Source of the DNA: Nocardioides sp. Kera G14
GTDB lineage: Bacteria > Actinomycetota > Actinomycetes > Propionibacteriales > Nocardioidaceae
NCBI RefSeq assembly: GCF_020715565.1
Contig: NZ_CP085839.1
Coordinates: 2,170,001-2,234,000 of the forward strand
Direction of reading: 5' to 3'
DNA: 64,000 nucleotides
Shown: in pieces, positions 7,721-17,023 of the stretch
How positions within the stretch are numbered: position 1 is the stretch's first letter
Layout of the letters: every line of letters starts with the position of its first letter
Made by a program: the position numbers and the translations under genes
The notes under the pieces: generated by a model
What the model saw: the letters and a program-made list of their open reading frames with translations, nothing else
Database searches by the model: none
What the model was told of the DNA's origin: nothing

Positions 7721-8923
7721 TCAAGGGTTCAAGTGTGACACGGGAGGAGTTATTCCCCCAGGCAGGTCGAGCATCCGCTCGAGCGCGAGCTTCGCGTAGT
7801 GCTCCGTCTCGGGGTCGACCTCGATCACGTTCGGCACGACGCCCTCGACGAGCGACTCGAGCGCCCACACGAGGTGGGGCAGGTCGATCCGGTTCATCGT
7901 CGAGCAGTAGCAGACGTTCTTGTCGAGGAAGACGATCCGCTTGTCCGGGTGGGCCTTGGCCAGACGCTGCACCAGGTTGAGCTCGGTGCCGATCGCCCAG
8001 GCCGAGCCGGCCGGAGCCTGCTCGATCGTGTTCATGATGAACTCGGTGGAGCCGACGAGGTCGGCCTTGAGCACGACCTCGTGCTGGCACTCGGGGTGCA
8101 CGATCACGTTGAGCCCAGGGATCTGCTCGCGCAGCTCGTCGATGGTGTCGGCACTGAAGCGGCCGTGGACGGAGCAGTGCCCCTTCCACAGGATCATCGT
8201 GGCGTCCTCGAGCTGCTCACGGGTCAGGCCGCCACCCTCGGCGAGGGGGTTCCAGAGGACGCTCCGCTCCAGCGGGATGCCGAGCTTGAGGACGGCGGTG
8301 TTGCGGCCGAGGTGCTGGTCGGGGAGGAAGAGGACCTTGGCGCCGTTCTCGACGCCCCCCTTCTCCGCGAGGGCCCACTCGAGGACCGTCTGTGCGTTGG
8401 ACGACGTACAGACGACACCGCCGTGCTTGCCGCAGAAGGCCTTGATGTCGGCGCTGGAGTTCATGTAGGTAACCGGGATGACCTTCTCGGCGATGCCCGC
8501 CTCCTCGAGCGCGGCCCACGCCTTCTCAACCTGGACGAGCCGGGCCATGTCGGCCATCGAGCAGCCGGCGGCGAGGTCTGGCAGCACGACCTTCTGCTCG
8601 GGTGCGGTGAGGATGTCGGCAGACTCCGCCATGAAGTGCACACCGCAGAAGACGATGAACTCGGCGTCGGGACGGGCGGCCGCGTCGCGCGCGAGCTTGA
8701 AGGAGTCGCCGGTGACGTCCGCGAACTGGATCACCTCGTCGCGCTGGTAGTGGTGGCCGAGCACGAAGACGCGGTCACCCAGGGCGGCCTTCGCGGCACG
8801 CGCGCGCTCGACGAGCGTCGGGTCCGAGGCGGCCGGCAGGTCGCCGGGGCACTCGACACCACGCTCGGAGGTGAGATCGACGCCACGCCCGAGCGGCAGC
8901 AGCGGAAGATCGACAGTCGTCAT
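7721..8923 (-). CDS. nadA: Quinolinate synthase A
   Basis: 400 aa. Conserved features of the [4Fe-4S] dehydratase that condenses iminoaspartate with DHAP in NAD synthesis are present: GHHYQRDEVIQFAD, FCGVHFMAESADIL, AAGCSMADMA, VTYMNSSADIKAFCG with VVCTSSNA, HPECQHEVV and the C-terminal CYCSTMNRIDLPHLVWALE. Cluster cysteines lie in the FCGVHFMAE, HPECQHE and CYCSTMN regions. nadB and nadC are not in the window. The ATG overlaps the histidine kinase stop (ATGA), but TACGAT at 8930-8935, 6 nt before the ATG, suggests its own leaderless promoter inside the kinase gene. Confidence 0.95.
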   Translation of the reverse strand: MTTVDLPLLPLGRGVDLTSERGVECPGDLPAASDPTLVERARAAKAALGDRVFVLGHHYQRDEVIQFADVTGDSFKLARDAAARPDAEFIVFCGVHFMAESADILTAPEQKVVLPDLAAGCSMADMARLVQVEKAWAALEEAGIAEKVIPVTYMNSSADIKAFCGKHGGVVCTSSNAQTVLEWALAEKGGVENGAKVLFLPDQHLGRNTAVLKLGIPLERSVLWNPLAEGGGLTREQLEDATMILWKGHCSVHGRFSADTIDELREQIPGLNVIVHPECQHEVVLKADLVGSTEFIMNTIEQAPAGSAWAIGTELNLVQRLAKAHPDKRIVFLDKNVCYCSTMNRIDLPHLVWALESLVEGVVPNVIEVDPETEHYAKLALERMLDLPGGITPPVSHLNP

Positions 8924-10341
8924 GGCTGAATCGTAGTTCTCGGGAGCGTGATCCCCACGATCGTGTCCCCCGGTTGGGACGTGAGCGTCACGGTGCCGCC
9001 GTGCGCCGTGACGATCGCCTTGACCAGAGCGAGGCCGAGGCCGGCACCCGTCTCGGCGTCGTGATGGCGGGACGTGTCGCCGCGGGCGAAGCGCTCGAAC
9101 GGGTCCATGCCCTCCGGGAAGCCGGGACCGTTGTCGTGGACCGTGAACCCGTCCTCCCTGACCGAGACCGTGACGGCCGTGCCGGGCGGGGTGTAGCGAC
9201 GGGCATTGGTGAGCAGGTTGGTGAGGACCTGGTGGAGCCGCATCTCGTCACCGATGACCTCGACCGGCTCATCGGGCGCACTGACGATCCAGGCGTGGGT
9301 CGGAGCGAGGACCTGGGCGTCGGCGACCGCCTCGATCGTGAGCCGGGTGAGGTCCACCGGGTTGCGCTCCAGCGGTCGCCCGGAGTCCAGGCGCGCGAGC
9401 AGCAGCAGGTCCTCGACGAGGGTGGTCATCCGGCCCGACTCCTCCTCGACCTTGGCCAGTGCGGTCTCCACCGCCTCCGGACGGGCGCGGGCGAGCTCGG
9501 TGTAACCGCGGATCGTGGTCAGCGGCGTGCGCAGCTCGTGCGAGGCGTCGGCGACGAACTGACGGACCCGCTGCTCGCTGCGGTACCGATCGGCCAGCGA
9601 GCTCTCGACGTGCTCGAGCAGGATGTTGAGCGCCGCGCCGACCTGGCCGACCTCGGTGCGCTCGTCGGTCAGCGCCTCGGGGACGCGCTCGAGGGGCCCG
9701 ATCTCACCCTGGGCGAGGGGGATGTCGGCGACCGCGTGCGCGGTGGCCGCCACGTCGCGCAGAGGACGGAGCTGTCGACGTACGACGACGAAGCCGGTCG
9801 ATCCCGCTGCAAGGACGCCGAGCAGGAGGAGGGCGATCTCCCACCGGATCAGCGACCGGACCGAGGCGTCGACGGCCGAGGTCGGAAGGCCGCTGACGAG
9901 CACACCCTCATCGACGCCTCCCTCTGCGGTGGAGAGCCGGACCGGATGGACGCCGACCCGGAAGGATCCTTCGCCGGGGACGAGGACGTCGTGGATCTCG
10001 TCGTCGACGGGGAGCTTGCCCAGAGCGGTCAGCACCGACGACGGCACCGACGTGCCCGCCCCGGGCGTGTCCCCCAGGATCTGGCCGGCGTGGAGGCCGT
10101 CGGCCACCACGGCGTTGAGCGTGCCGGGCGCCTGGTAGCGCCCGCCGAAACCGGGGCCGCTGGGCTGCGAGGGATCGGCCTGCGCGGCGAAGATCCGCAC
10201 CGACCGGCGTACGTCCTGGTCCAGCCGGGAGGTCAGGTAGCTCTTCATCGCCACCGTGGTCAGGACGGCCACGAGGCCGGAGACCGCGACCACGAGGACG
10301 ATCGCCGTGACGATCAGGCGCGTGGTCAGCGTCAGCTTCAT
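8920..10341 (-). CDS. Sensor histidine kinase (HAMP, HisKA, HATPase_c)
   Basis: 473 aa. Two membrane helices (about 9-31 and 167-189) flank a roughly 130-residue extracellular sensor, followed by HAMP, the H-box FVADASHELRTPLTT with phospho-acceptor His268, N-box LTNLLTNARRYTPPG, and G-boxes DNGPGFPEG and GAGLGLALVKAIV. Classic EnvZ/OmpR-class membrane kinase resembling mycobacterial TcrS/TrcS types. It sits 7 nt downstream of its response regulator gene. Together they follow the export operon on the same strand, so that operon is a natural candidate target. The signal is unknown. Confidence 0.92.
   Translation of the reverse strand: MKLTLTTRLIVTAIVLVVAVSGLVAVLTTVAMKSYLTSRLDQDVRRSVRIFAAQADPSQPSGPGFGGRYQAPGTLNAVVADGLHAGQILGDTPGAGTSVPSSVLTALGKLPVDDEIHDVLVPGEGSFRVGVHPVRLSTAEGGVDEGVLVSGLPTSAVDASVRSLIRWEIALLLLGVLAAGSTGFVVVRRQLRPLRDVAATAHAVADIPLAQGEIGPLERVPEALTDERTEVGQVGAALNILLEHVESSLADRYRSEQRVRQFVADASHELRTPLTTIRGYTELARARPEAVETALAKVEEESGRMTTLVEDLLLLARLDSGRPLERNPVDLTRLTIEAVADAQVLAPTHAWIVSAPDEPVEVIGDEMRLHQVLTNLLTNARRYTPPGTAVTVSVREDGFTVHDNGPGFPEGMDPFERFARGDTSRHHDAETGAGLGLALVKAIVTAHGGTVTLTSQPGDTIVGITLPRTTIQP
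8930..8935 (-). promoter_or_regulatory. -10 hexamer TACGAT for nadA within the kinase gene
   Basis: The hexamer is 6 nt upstream of ATG 8923 and lies in the last codons of the histidine kinase gene, allowing nadA expression independent of the two-component operon. Confidence 0.5.
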
Positions 10342-10348
10342 GGGCCCG

Positions 10349-11071
10349 TCACGATACGGCAGGCTTGAGCACGTATCCCGATCCGCGCAGGGTGTGGATC
10401 ATCGGGTCCCGGCCGACGTCGATCTTCTTCCGCAGGTAGGAGATGTAGAGCTCGACCACGTTGGCCTGGCCACCGAAGTCGTAGTTCCAGACGCGGTCGA
10501 GGATCTGGGCCTTGGAGAGCACGCGGCGCGGGTTGCGCATCAGGTAGCGCAGCAGCTCGAACTCCGTGGCCGTCAGGGTGATGGCATCCTCGCCGCGGAA
10601 GACCTCGTGACTGTCCTCGTCGAGGACGAGATCGCCCACCGTGAGGACCGCCGAGGTCTGGGTCCGGTAGGCGCCGGCACGACGCATCAGGCCCCGCAGC
10701 CGCGCCACGACCTCCTCCAGCGAGAAGGGCTTGGTGACGTAGTCGTCTCCCCCGGCGGTGAGCCCGGCGACGCGGTCCTCGACGGCATCCTTCGCGGTGA
10801 GGAAGACGACGGGCAGGTCGGTGTCGATCGCCCGGAGGCGCCGGAGGACCTCCATGCCGTCGAAGTCGGGCAGCATCATGTCGAGGACGACAGCGTCCGG
10901 GCCGAACTGCCGCGCCGTGTTCACGGCGTCCGTGCCGGTATGCGCGGCCTGCACCTCCCAGCCCTCGAACCGCAGGGCCATCGAGACGAGCTCGGCGATG
11001 TTGATCTCGTCGTCCACCACCAGCACCCGGAGGGGCGAGCCGTCACTTCGGGTCAGGGTGCTCTCAGCCAC
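10349..11071 (-). CDS. Response regulator, OmpR/PhoB family
   Basis: 240 aa. The receiver domain has acidic residues in VVDDEINIAEL, phospho-acceptor Asp64 in DAVVLDMMLPDFDG, and Lys114 in DDYVTKPFSLEE. The C-terminal winged helix has ATEFELLRYLMRNPRRVLSK and VELYISYLRKKID. It is a DNA-binding regulator paired with the kinase just downstream. GTG 11071 begins MAESTLTRSDGSPLRVLVVDD; upstream in-frame codons lack family similarity. The kinase follows after 7 nt. Confidence 0.93.
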   Translation of the reverse strand: MAESTLTRSDGSPLRVLVVDDEINIAELVSMALRFEGWEVQAAHTGTDAVNTARQFGPDAVVLDMMLPDFDGMEVLRRLRAIDTDLPVVFLTAKDAVEDRVAGLTAGGDDYVTKPFSLEEVVARLRGLMRRAGAYRTQTSAVLTVGDLVLDEDSHEVFRGEDAITLTATEFELLRYLMRNPRRVLSKAQILDRVWNYDFGGQANVVELYISYLRKKIDVGRDPMIHTLRGSGYVLKPAVS

Positions 11072-11138
11072 GCTCCAATCCTGAACCCGTTGTCTGTGAG
11101 TCCTCTGTGCCTCCTCTGTGTCGCCGGCGGCGCGGCGG

Positions 11139-12842
11139 TCAGCCCCGTCCGGGCGGGCCACCGGTGCCTCCGAAGCTCGCGCCACCGGTGCCGCCGAAAC
11201 CGCTGGCGCCGAAGCCGCGGGTGTTCGTCGAGCTGGTGCTGCTGGTCGGCAACTCCTCGTCGAGGTCTGCGAGGACGACCTCATCGCCCTTCTTCAGACC
11301 GTCGGTGACCTCGGTACGGGTGCTGCCGACCACGCCCGTGGTCACGCGGGTGCGGGTCGCTGTGCCGTCCTTCACGACGAGCACCGAGCCGTTGGAGACC
11401 GCGCTCGTCGGGACGGTGAGCACGCCGGTCGAGGCACCGGTGGCGATCTGCACCGAGGCGGTGGTGCCGTTGGGCAGCTTGACGCTGCTGTCGGCGAGGG
11501 TGAGGACGACCGGGTACGTCGTGGAGTCCGACGAGCTCGTGGAACTGGACGAACTCGAAGAGCTCGCCGCGACGTGGCTGACGCGGGTGACCTCCGCGGT
11601 CAGGGCCTTGTCGGCGCCGGCGGGTGTCACCTCGGCCTTCTGGCCGACCTTCAGCTGAGCCGCCTGGGTCGCGCTGACCGAGACGTCGACGGTCGTCTCG
11701 CCGGAGCCGAGCAGGACGCCGATCGCGGTACCGGCCGTGGCGCTGTCGCCCTTCGCCGCACTGAGCGAGGCGATCGTGCCGCCGAAGGGCGCGGTGAGGA
11801 CGGCGCCCTCAAGATCCTGCTGGGCGCTGACCAGGTCGGCCTCAGCCTCATCGATCGAGGCCTGGTCGTTGGCCAGGTCGGCAGCAGTGACCGTGCGGGA
11901 GGCGCCAGTGGAGGAGCCGCTGGTGGAACCGGAGCTCGAGCCGCTCGCGGAGGAGGAGCCGCTGGTGGCGCTTGCGCCACCGGACGTGGACCCGCCGGAC
12001 GTACCGCCCGTCGATCCGCTGGAGGAGCTGGAGGAACCGGAGGAAGAACTGGAGGAGCTGGAGGAGCTGGAAAGATTCTGACCGAGAGCTGAGAGCGCCT
12101 TCTGCAAGGTCTCTTGCGCGTCGAGGGCCTTCTGTTGCGCATCCTGCACGTCGGCCAGGGCATCGGAGCAGCTCTGGGCGGTCGGGTCGGCAGCACAGGC
12201 AGCGGCCTGGGCGGCCAAGGCGCTCTTCGCATCGTCGAGAGCATCGGTCGCCGATGTCTGCGCGTCAGTGACGTCCTCCTGCAGCGCCGCGAGCTGCTGC
12301 GCCGCCTGCTTGGCCTTCGCGGCTGCGGCAGCCGCCTGGGCCGTGGCCTCGGCCGCCTGCGCCTTGGCCTCGGCCGCGGCCTTGGCCTCGGCCTGCTTCT
12401 CCTTCGCAGCCGCGGCCTTGGCCTGCCTCTTCGCCTTCGCCGTTGCTGCGGCGGCCTCGGCCTCCGCTTCAGCAGCGTCGACCTGGGCCTGCTTGTCGGA
12501 GGCGAGCTGCGCCTTCGTCGACGCCACCTTTGCCTCCGCCTGGGTCACCGCCGCCCTGAGGTCGGTGGTGTCGAGGCGCGCCAGCACCTGGCCCTTCTTG
12601 ACCTTCGCACCGATCGAGATCGGAAGCGCGGAGATGGTCCCGGAGGTGGTGAAGGAGAGATCGGCCGACGACGTGCGCTCCAGCGTGCCGGAGAGGGCCA
12701 ACACCTTCTCGACGTCACCCGTGGTGGCGGCGGCGAGCCGGTAGCTGGGCGCGGCATCGGCGGTGGCGCTGTGCACCCCCCACCCCGCGCCCGCGAGGAT
12801 CACGGCGGCGCCCGTCGCGGCGCCGATGCGGCGAAGCTTCAC
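11139..12842 (-). CDS. HlyD/MacA-type periplasmic-adaptor-like protein with long helical and poly-Ser inserts
   Basis: 567 aa. One N-terminal membrane segment (residues 7-24), a lipoyl/barrel-sandwich half (TSGTISALPISIGAKVKKGQVLARLD), then a very Ala/Lys/Glu-rich helical hairpin (about 100-220). Next is a low-complexity linker with a run of 11 serines and further Ser/Gly/Thr repeats (about 255-315), then the second lipoyl half (GGTIASLSAAKGDSATAG), beta-barrel and membrane-proximal domains, and a Gly/Phe tail. It is the fifth gene of the export operon; its GTG overlaps the lipoprotein stop. The family links ABC transporters to cell-envelope export. It is a second adaptor besides the one at 15713. 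Confidence 0.82.
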   Translation of the reverse strand: MKLRRIGAATGAAVILAGAGWGVHSATADAAPSYRLAAATTGDVEKVLALSGTLERTSSADLSFTTSGTISALPISIGAKVKKGQVLARLDTTDLRAAVTQAEAKVASTKAQLASDKQAQVDAAEAEAEAAAATAKAKRQAKAAAAKEKQAEAKAAAEAKAQAAEATAQAAAAAAKAKQAAQQLAALQEDVTDAQTSATDALDDAKSALAAQAAACAADPTAQSCSDALADVQDAQQKALDAQETLQKALSALGQNLSSSSSSSSSSSGSSSSSSGSTGGTSGGSTSGGASATSGSSSASGSSSGSTSGSSTGASRTVTAADLANDQASIDEAEADLVSAQQDLEGAVLTAPFGGTIASLSAAKGDSATAGTAIGVLLGSGETTVDVSVSATQAAQLKVGQKAEVTPAGADKALTAEVTRVSHVAASSSSSSSSTSSSDSTTYPVVLTLADSSVKLPNGTTASVQIATGASTGVLTVPTSAVSNGSVLVVKDGTATRTRVTTGVVGSTRTEVTDGLKKGDEVVLADLDEELPTSSTSSTNTRGFGASGFGGTGGASFGGTGGPPGRG

Positions 12843-13774
12843 GAACCGCTCCCGGTGGAGGCGCTCTGACCCGTGCCGGCACCTCGACCACCGAAGCCGC
12901 TCGTGCAGGCGCCGTCCACGGCCTGGCTGACGGCGATCTTCGTGGCGGCGATGGCACCGGTGTCATCGGCCTCGCCGGTGGCCGTCACGCAGACGCCGGT
13001 CTTGACCGCCGACGCGGCGGCGGTCTTGGTCGTCGTGTATGTCGTGGAACTGTCGACCGTCACGGTGACGGACGAGGTGGTCGGCGTGGCCGAGGTGTCC
13101 GTGCTGCTCGAGCTGCCGGGCCCCGCGAGCTGTGTGGCCTCGACGGTGAAGCCGCTGGCCGAGACCGCGGTCACGGTGCCGAACGTGCCGAAGCCGCCCC
13201 CACCGCTGCTGCCCCCGGCGCCGCCGGGGGCCCCGCTCGGCATGTTGCTGGGCATGTCGCTCGGCGCGCCGCTCGGGCGCTGGCCGGAGCCGCCACCGGC
13301 GCCTGCCCCCATGCCGCCGCGGCTGCAGGTGCCGTCCGAGGCGGCAGCGGTGATCCGCACCGTCCCCGCGGCGACCGTGGTGGTGTCCGTGCTTGAGGAC
13401 GAGGAGTCGGCCGGTGTGACCGAGACGCAGGAGCCGACCTTGACCGCAGCGAGCTTCGTGGCGACCTCGGCCGTGAACGTCGTGGACGTGCTCCAGCTGA
13501 CGGCCACCTGGCCGTCGGTCTGGCTCTGGACCTGGGCCGTGGTGCCGGAGACGTCGGCGACGAGGCCGCTGACTCCGGGGAATCCACCGCCCTGGCCGTT
13601 GCTGGACTGGTCGGTCGACGTACTGCCTCCCGCCGCCTGCGAGGTGGAGCCCGAGGTGGCGGTGGTGTCAGACCCGCCACCGCACGCGGCGAAAAGGCCG
13701 AGGGAGACGACGGCGAGACCGGCGAAGGCGAGGCGCGGCGCGCGTGCGGCGGGGGTGCTGGACAGTGATGACAT
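12839..13774 (-). CDS. Predicted lipoprotein with two DUF5666-like repeats
   Basis: 311 aa. Signal peptide with lipobox LFAAC, then a Ser/Thr/Gln-rich linker and two similar beta-rich units (about 65-165 and 195-290). Each has a GxVxxVxxxxFTV/VQS-type strand, a Cys in VGSCVSV or TGVCVTA, and a closing Cys in DGTCSRG or DGACTSG. The units are separated by a Gly/Pro/Met-rich linker. The resemblance is to DUF5666, whose function is not known. It lies between the permease and the second adaptor, so a role in the export complex outside the membrane is likely. ATG 13774 has AGGA at suitable spacing; upstream codons are not part of it. Confidence 0.7.
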   Translation of the reverse strand: MSSLSSTPAARAPRLAFAGLAVVSLGLFAACGGGSDTTATSGSTSQAAGGSTSTDQSSNGQGGGFPGVSGLVADVSGTTAQVQSQTDGQVAVSWSTSTTFTAEVATKLAAVKVGSCVSVTPADSSSSSTDTTTVAAGTVRITAAASDGTCSRGGMGAGAGGGSGQRPSGAPSDMPSNMPSGAPGGAGGSSGGGGFGTFGTVTAVSASGFTVEATQLAGPGSSSSTDTSATPTTSSVTVTVDSSTTYTTTKTAAASAVKTGVCVTATGEADDTGAIAATKIAVSQAVDGACTSGFGGRGAGTGQSASTGSGS

Positions 13775-13782
13775 GGTGATTC

Positions 13783-15012
13783 CTATTCGCTTCGGAGGGC
13801 GTCGATGGGGGTGAGGCGTGCGGCTCGACTCGCGGGGTAGACCCCGAAGCCGATGCCGAGGGCCAGCGAGGTGCCGAGTGCGGCACACGTCGCCAGCAGG
13901 GAGAGGGACACGGGCTGATCGATCAGTCCGGGGAGGACCCAGGACCCGACGTAGCCGATCAGGACTCCGATCAGGCCGCCCAGGAGGCCGAGCATCGAGG
14001 CCTCCACCAGGAACTGCCGCCGGATCACCGAGGGTGTGGCGCCGAGTGCCTTGCGCAGTCCGATCTCCCGGATCCGCTCGGTGACCGAGACCAGCATGAT
14101 GTTCATGACTCCAATGCCCCCGACGAGCAGCGAGATCGCCGCGATGCCGGCCAGCAGCACCGTCATCGTCTTGTTGGTGGAGTTCGCGGTCGTGACCAAG
14201 GAGGCCTGCGAGGAGATGGAGAAGTCCGCGCTCGACGCCGTGACACCGTGACTGTTGAGCAACAGGGCGTCGATCTCCTGGTACGCACCGCTGAGCGTGT
14301 CTTGGCTCCGGCCTTCGACGTAGATCGTCGAGACACTGGCCGAGGTCGAACCGGTGAGGCGCTTCTCGGTCGAGAGCGGCATCACTGCGATGTCGTCCTC
14401 ACTGGTGCCCGAGGAGGAAGCGCCGCTGCTGTCGAGCACTCCGATGACGGTGAGCTCAGAGCCGTCGATCTGGACGGTCTGACCGACCGGGCTGACCGGG
14501 CCGGAGAAGAGCTCGCTCGCTGTGTCGGTGCCGAGCACGACGACGTTCGCGCCCGAGCTGACCTCGGAGCTGGTGAAGAAGCGACCCGACGAGACGGTGC
14601 GGGCGCGCACCTCGAGCCACGCCGCGGTCGTACCGACCAGCGAGGAGGTCCAGTTGGTCTCGCCCGCCGTCAGAGAAGCGCTGCCGGTCGCCACCGGCGC
14701 GACCTGCTTGGCGTCGGGCACGGCGATCGCGTCGGCGATCGCGTCGGCGTCGGCCAGCGTGAGGGTCGTCGCCGACCCGAAGCCGCCGCGGGTTCCGGTG
14801 CTCGACGTCGTCGACCCGGGACTGACGATCAGCAGGTTGGAGCCCAGCGCGCTGATCTGGTCCTTCACCTTGTCCTGGGCGCCCTGGCCCAAACCGACGG
14901 TGAGGATCACCGAGGAGATGCCGATGACGATGCCGAGCATCGTGAGAACGCTGCGCAGCCGGTGAGCCCGGATCGCGTCGGCCGCGGTCCGGAAGGTTTC
15001 GAGCCAGTTCAT
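13783..15012 (-). CDS. ABC transporter permease, MacB/FtsX type
   Basis: 409 aa. One N-terminal helix ([24 protein letters not shown]), a large extracytoplasmic MacB-like domain (about 45-270) and three C-terminal helices with the FtsX signature region [28 protein letters not shown] and the coupling motif [15 protein letters not shown]. This is the mechanotransmission-type permease of MacAB-like exporters. GTGA/ATGA-type overlap with the ATPase gene (15009-15012) shows translational coupling; the lipoprotein gene follows after 8 nt. Confidence 0.93.
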   Translation of the reverse strand: MNWLETFRTAADAIRAHRLRSVLTMLGIVIGISSVILTVGLGQGAQDKVKDQISALGSNLLIVSPGSTTSSTGTRGGFGSATTLTLADADAIADAIAVPDAKQVAPVATGSASLTAGETNWTSSLVGTTAAWLEVRARTVSSGRFFTSSEVSSGANVVVLGTDTASELFSGPVSPVGQTVQIDGSELTVIGVLDSSGASSSGTSEDDIAVMPLSTEKRLTGSTSASVSTIYVEGRSQDTLSGAYQEIDALLLNSHGVTASSADFSISSQASLVTTANSTNKTMTVLLAGIAAISLLVGGIGVMNIMLVSVTERIREIGLRKALGATPSVIRRQFLVEASMLGLLGGLIGVLIGYVGSWVLPGLIDQPVSLSLLATCAALGTSLALGIGFGVYPASRAARLTPIDALRSE

Positions 15013-15716
15013 GCCGTTGCCCCCACCAGAAGGTCGTCGGTGATGAGGCCGTCACGGATCACGAGGTTGCGGCTCGCACGGGCGGCCACCTCGTGCTCGT
15101 GGGTGATCAGGACGATGGTGCGTCCGGATTCGTGCAGCTCGTCGAGCAGGCCGAGGACGGCCTCGGTCGATGCGGAGTCGAGGTTTCCGGTCGGCTCGTC
15201 GGCGAGGATGATGTCGGGCTCGGTCACCAAGGCGCGGGCGATCGCCACACGCTGCTGCTGACCACCCGACAACTGACCGGGCCGGTTGGCGACACGGTCC
15301 CCCAGGCCCACCTTCTCCAAGGCCGCGACACACCGCTCTCGCCGCTCACCGCGGGGCACGCCGGCGTACATCAGGGGAAGCTCGACGTTGCGCCAGGCGG
15401 GAAGGCTGGTCAGCAGGTGGAACTGCTGGAACACGAACCCGATCCGCCGGTTGCGAACGTGGGCGAGCTGAGTCTCGGACATCGTGGAGACGTCCTCTCC
15501 GCCGAGGCGGTAGATGCCCTCGGTGGGCGTGTCGAGACAGCCCAGCAGGTTCATCAGGGTCGACTTGCCGGAACCCGATGGGCCGATGACAGCGACGTAC
15601 TCGCCCTCGGCGATGTCGGTGTTGATGCCGCGCAGGGCCTCAAACTCGATCGCACCGGTGTGATACGTCTTCCGTACGCCGGAGAGTGAGACGACTGCCT
15701 CAGGCGCGGCGCTCAC
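15009..15716 (-). CDS. ABC transporter ATP-binding protein, MacB/LolD type
   Basis: 235 aa. Walker [11 protein letters not shown]-loop VFQQFHLL, signature [15 protein letters not shown], Walker [14 protein letters not shown] and the H-loop ITHEHEVA are all intact. It is the nucleotide-binding partner of the permease immediately downstream. GTG 15716 overlaps the TGA of the upstream adaptor gene (GTGA). The set adaptor-ATPase-permease is the standard MacA-MacB arrangement with MacB split into two polypeptides, as in Gram-positives. Confidence 0.95.
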   Translation of the reverse strand: MSAAPEAVVSLSGVRKTYHTGAIEFEALRGINTDIAEGEYVAVIGPSGSGKSTLMNLLGCLDTPTEGIYRLGGEDVSTMSETQLAHVRNRRIGFVFQQFHLLTSLPAWRNVELPLMYAGVPRGERRERCVAALEKVGLGDRVANRPGQLSGGQQQRVAIARALVTEPDIILADEPTGNLDSASTEAVLGLLDELHESGRTIVLITHEHEVAARASRNLVIRDGLITDDLLVGATA

Positions 15717-16888
15717 TGGCCGCCGCCGAAGCCGCCGCCGAAGCCCCCGGTCGGCGGCGTGCCGCCACCGAAGTTGCCGCCGAGATCGCCACTCTGACTG
15801 GAGCCGCTCCCGCCCGACGACCCGCTGGACGCGTTCCGGGTGAAGCCGGGAATCTGCACCTTGTCACCCGAGGCCAGGCCCTTGGTGACCACCGTGGACG
15901 CACCGTAGGTGTCACCGATGGTGACGACCTGCTTGACGGCCTTGCCGCCGACGACCTTCATCACGTAGGTCTCGTCGCCGCTGGTCTTGAGCGCGTTGCT
16001 CGCCACCGTGATGACGTCGGAAGTCTGCTTGACGATGATGGACGCCGTCGCACTGGTGCCGCCGAAGAGGTCTGTGCGCTTGCCGGTGACCTTGATCTCG
16101 ACCGGGAAGACCGCGGCGCCACTGCTGCTGGTCTCCGCGACCAGCCCGACGGACTGGACGGTGCCGTAGATAGTGTCGCTCACACCGGTCACGGTGATCT
16201 CGGCCTGCAGGCCCTTCTTCACCGTGTCTACGTCGGAGCTGGCGACGGTCGCGTCGACCAGCCAGGTGCCGTTCGTGACGATCGATACCGCCGATGTGGA
16301 CGTGGTGCTCGCTGCCGTGCTCGTACCGCTGGAGCTGGTCGATTCCGACCCTCCGGAGGAACCCACGGTGTCGCCGACCTCGACGCCCACGGAGGTCACG
16401 GTGCCGCCGATGGTGGCACGCAGGACGGCGTCCTTCACCGCGGCGACCGCGGAGTCGTAGCTATCCTGGGCCGAGACGATCGCCGCCTTGTCGGAGGCGA
16501 TCTGCACCGCGGACTCGTCGTCGGACACGTCGGTGGAGAGCTGGGTCTTCGCCGCGCTCAGCTGTGCAGCGGACGCGGTCTTCGCCGCGGTGAGGGAAGT
16601 GTCATCGACTTCGGCGAGGGCCTGGCCCTTCACGACCTTGTCGCCCTCGCTCACCAGGACCGCGGTCACGGTGCCGGAGACGTCGAAGTCGAGGTCCGCC
16701 GACTTGAGCGGCTCGACGGTGCCCGTGGCCGAGACGGTCTGCTTGACCGTCTGAGAAGACACCGTCACTGTCGTGGCAGCCGTGGTCGACGTACTGTCAT
16801 CGGGACGGAGCCACCACCAGAGGCCTGCGCCAGCTGCCACCACGACCACGAGGGCCGCGGCCAGCCACTTCTTCGATATCCGTTGCAC
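15713..16888 (-). CDS. HlyD/MacA-type adaptor (first adaptor of the operon)
   Basis: 391 aa. N-terminal membrane segment (WLAAALVVVVAAGAGLWWWL), lipoyl halves (DVSGTVTAVLVSEGDKVVKGQALAEVD and RATIGGTVTSVGVEVGDTV), a short helical hairpin, beta-barrel and membrane-proximal domains, and a Gly/Phe-rich tail ([12 protein letters not shown]). Much shorter hairpin than the adaptor at 11139. It is the first gene of the five-gene export operon and overlaps the ATPase gene by 4 nt. The GTG start has no clear ribosome site. Confidence 0.85.
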   Translation of the reverse strand: MQRISKKWLAAALVVVVAAGAGLWWWLRPDDSTSTTAATTVTVSSQTVKQTVSATGTVEPLKSADLDFDVSGTVTAVLVSEGDKVVKGQALAEVDDTSLTAAKTASAAQLSAAKTQLSTDVSDDESAVQIASDKAAIVSAQDSYDSAVAAVKDAVLRATIGGTVTSVGVEVGDTVGSSGGSESTSSSGTSTAASTTSTSAVSIVTNGTWLVDATVASSDVDTVKKGLQAEITVTGVSDTIYGTVQSVGLVAETSSSGAAVFPVEIKVTGKRTDLFGGTSATASIIVKQTSDVITVASNALKTSGDETYVMKVVGGKAVKQVVTIGDTYGASTVVTKGLASGDKVQIPGFTRNASSGSSGGSGSSQSGDLGGNFGGGTPPTGGFGGGFGGGQ

Positions 16889-17023
16889 GGGAGGACTCTC
16901 TCGACGGCATCTGAGAAAGCCCGAGGCCGCATGCTGAGATCCGTCTGTGAAGGCAGCTCACGGGCGGGCGGCGGGTAGGCTGAGGCGTCGTTTCGAAACC
17001 TTGATCGCCTGAAGAGGTCACCC

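Noticed and set aside
7721..10341. nadA as a functional part of the two-component operon
   Set aside because: Its 4-nt overlap suggests this, but nadA has its own -10 hexamer and an unrelated metabolic role, so I treat the overlap as compaction.
11940..12075. Simple-sequence repeat (Ser codons) as a separate element
   Set aside because: It is in frame within the adaptor gene and encodes a Ser/Gly linker.
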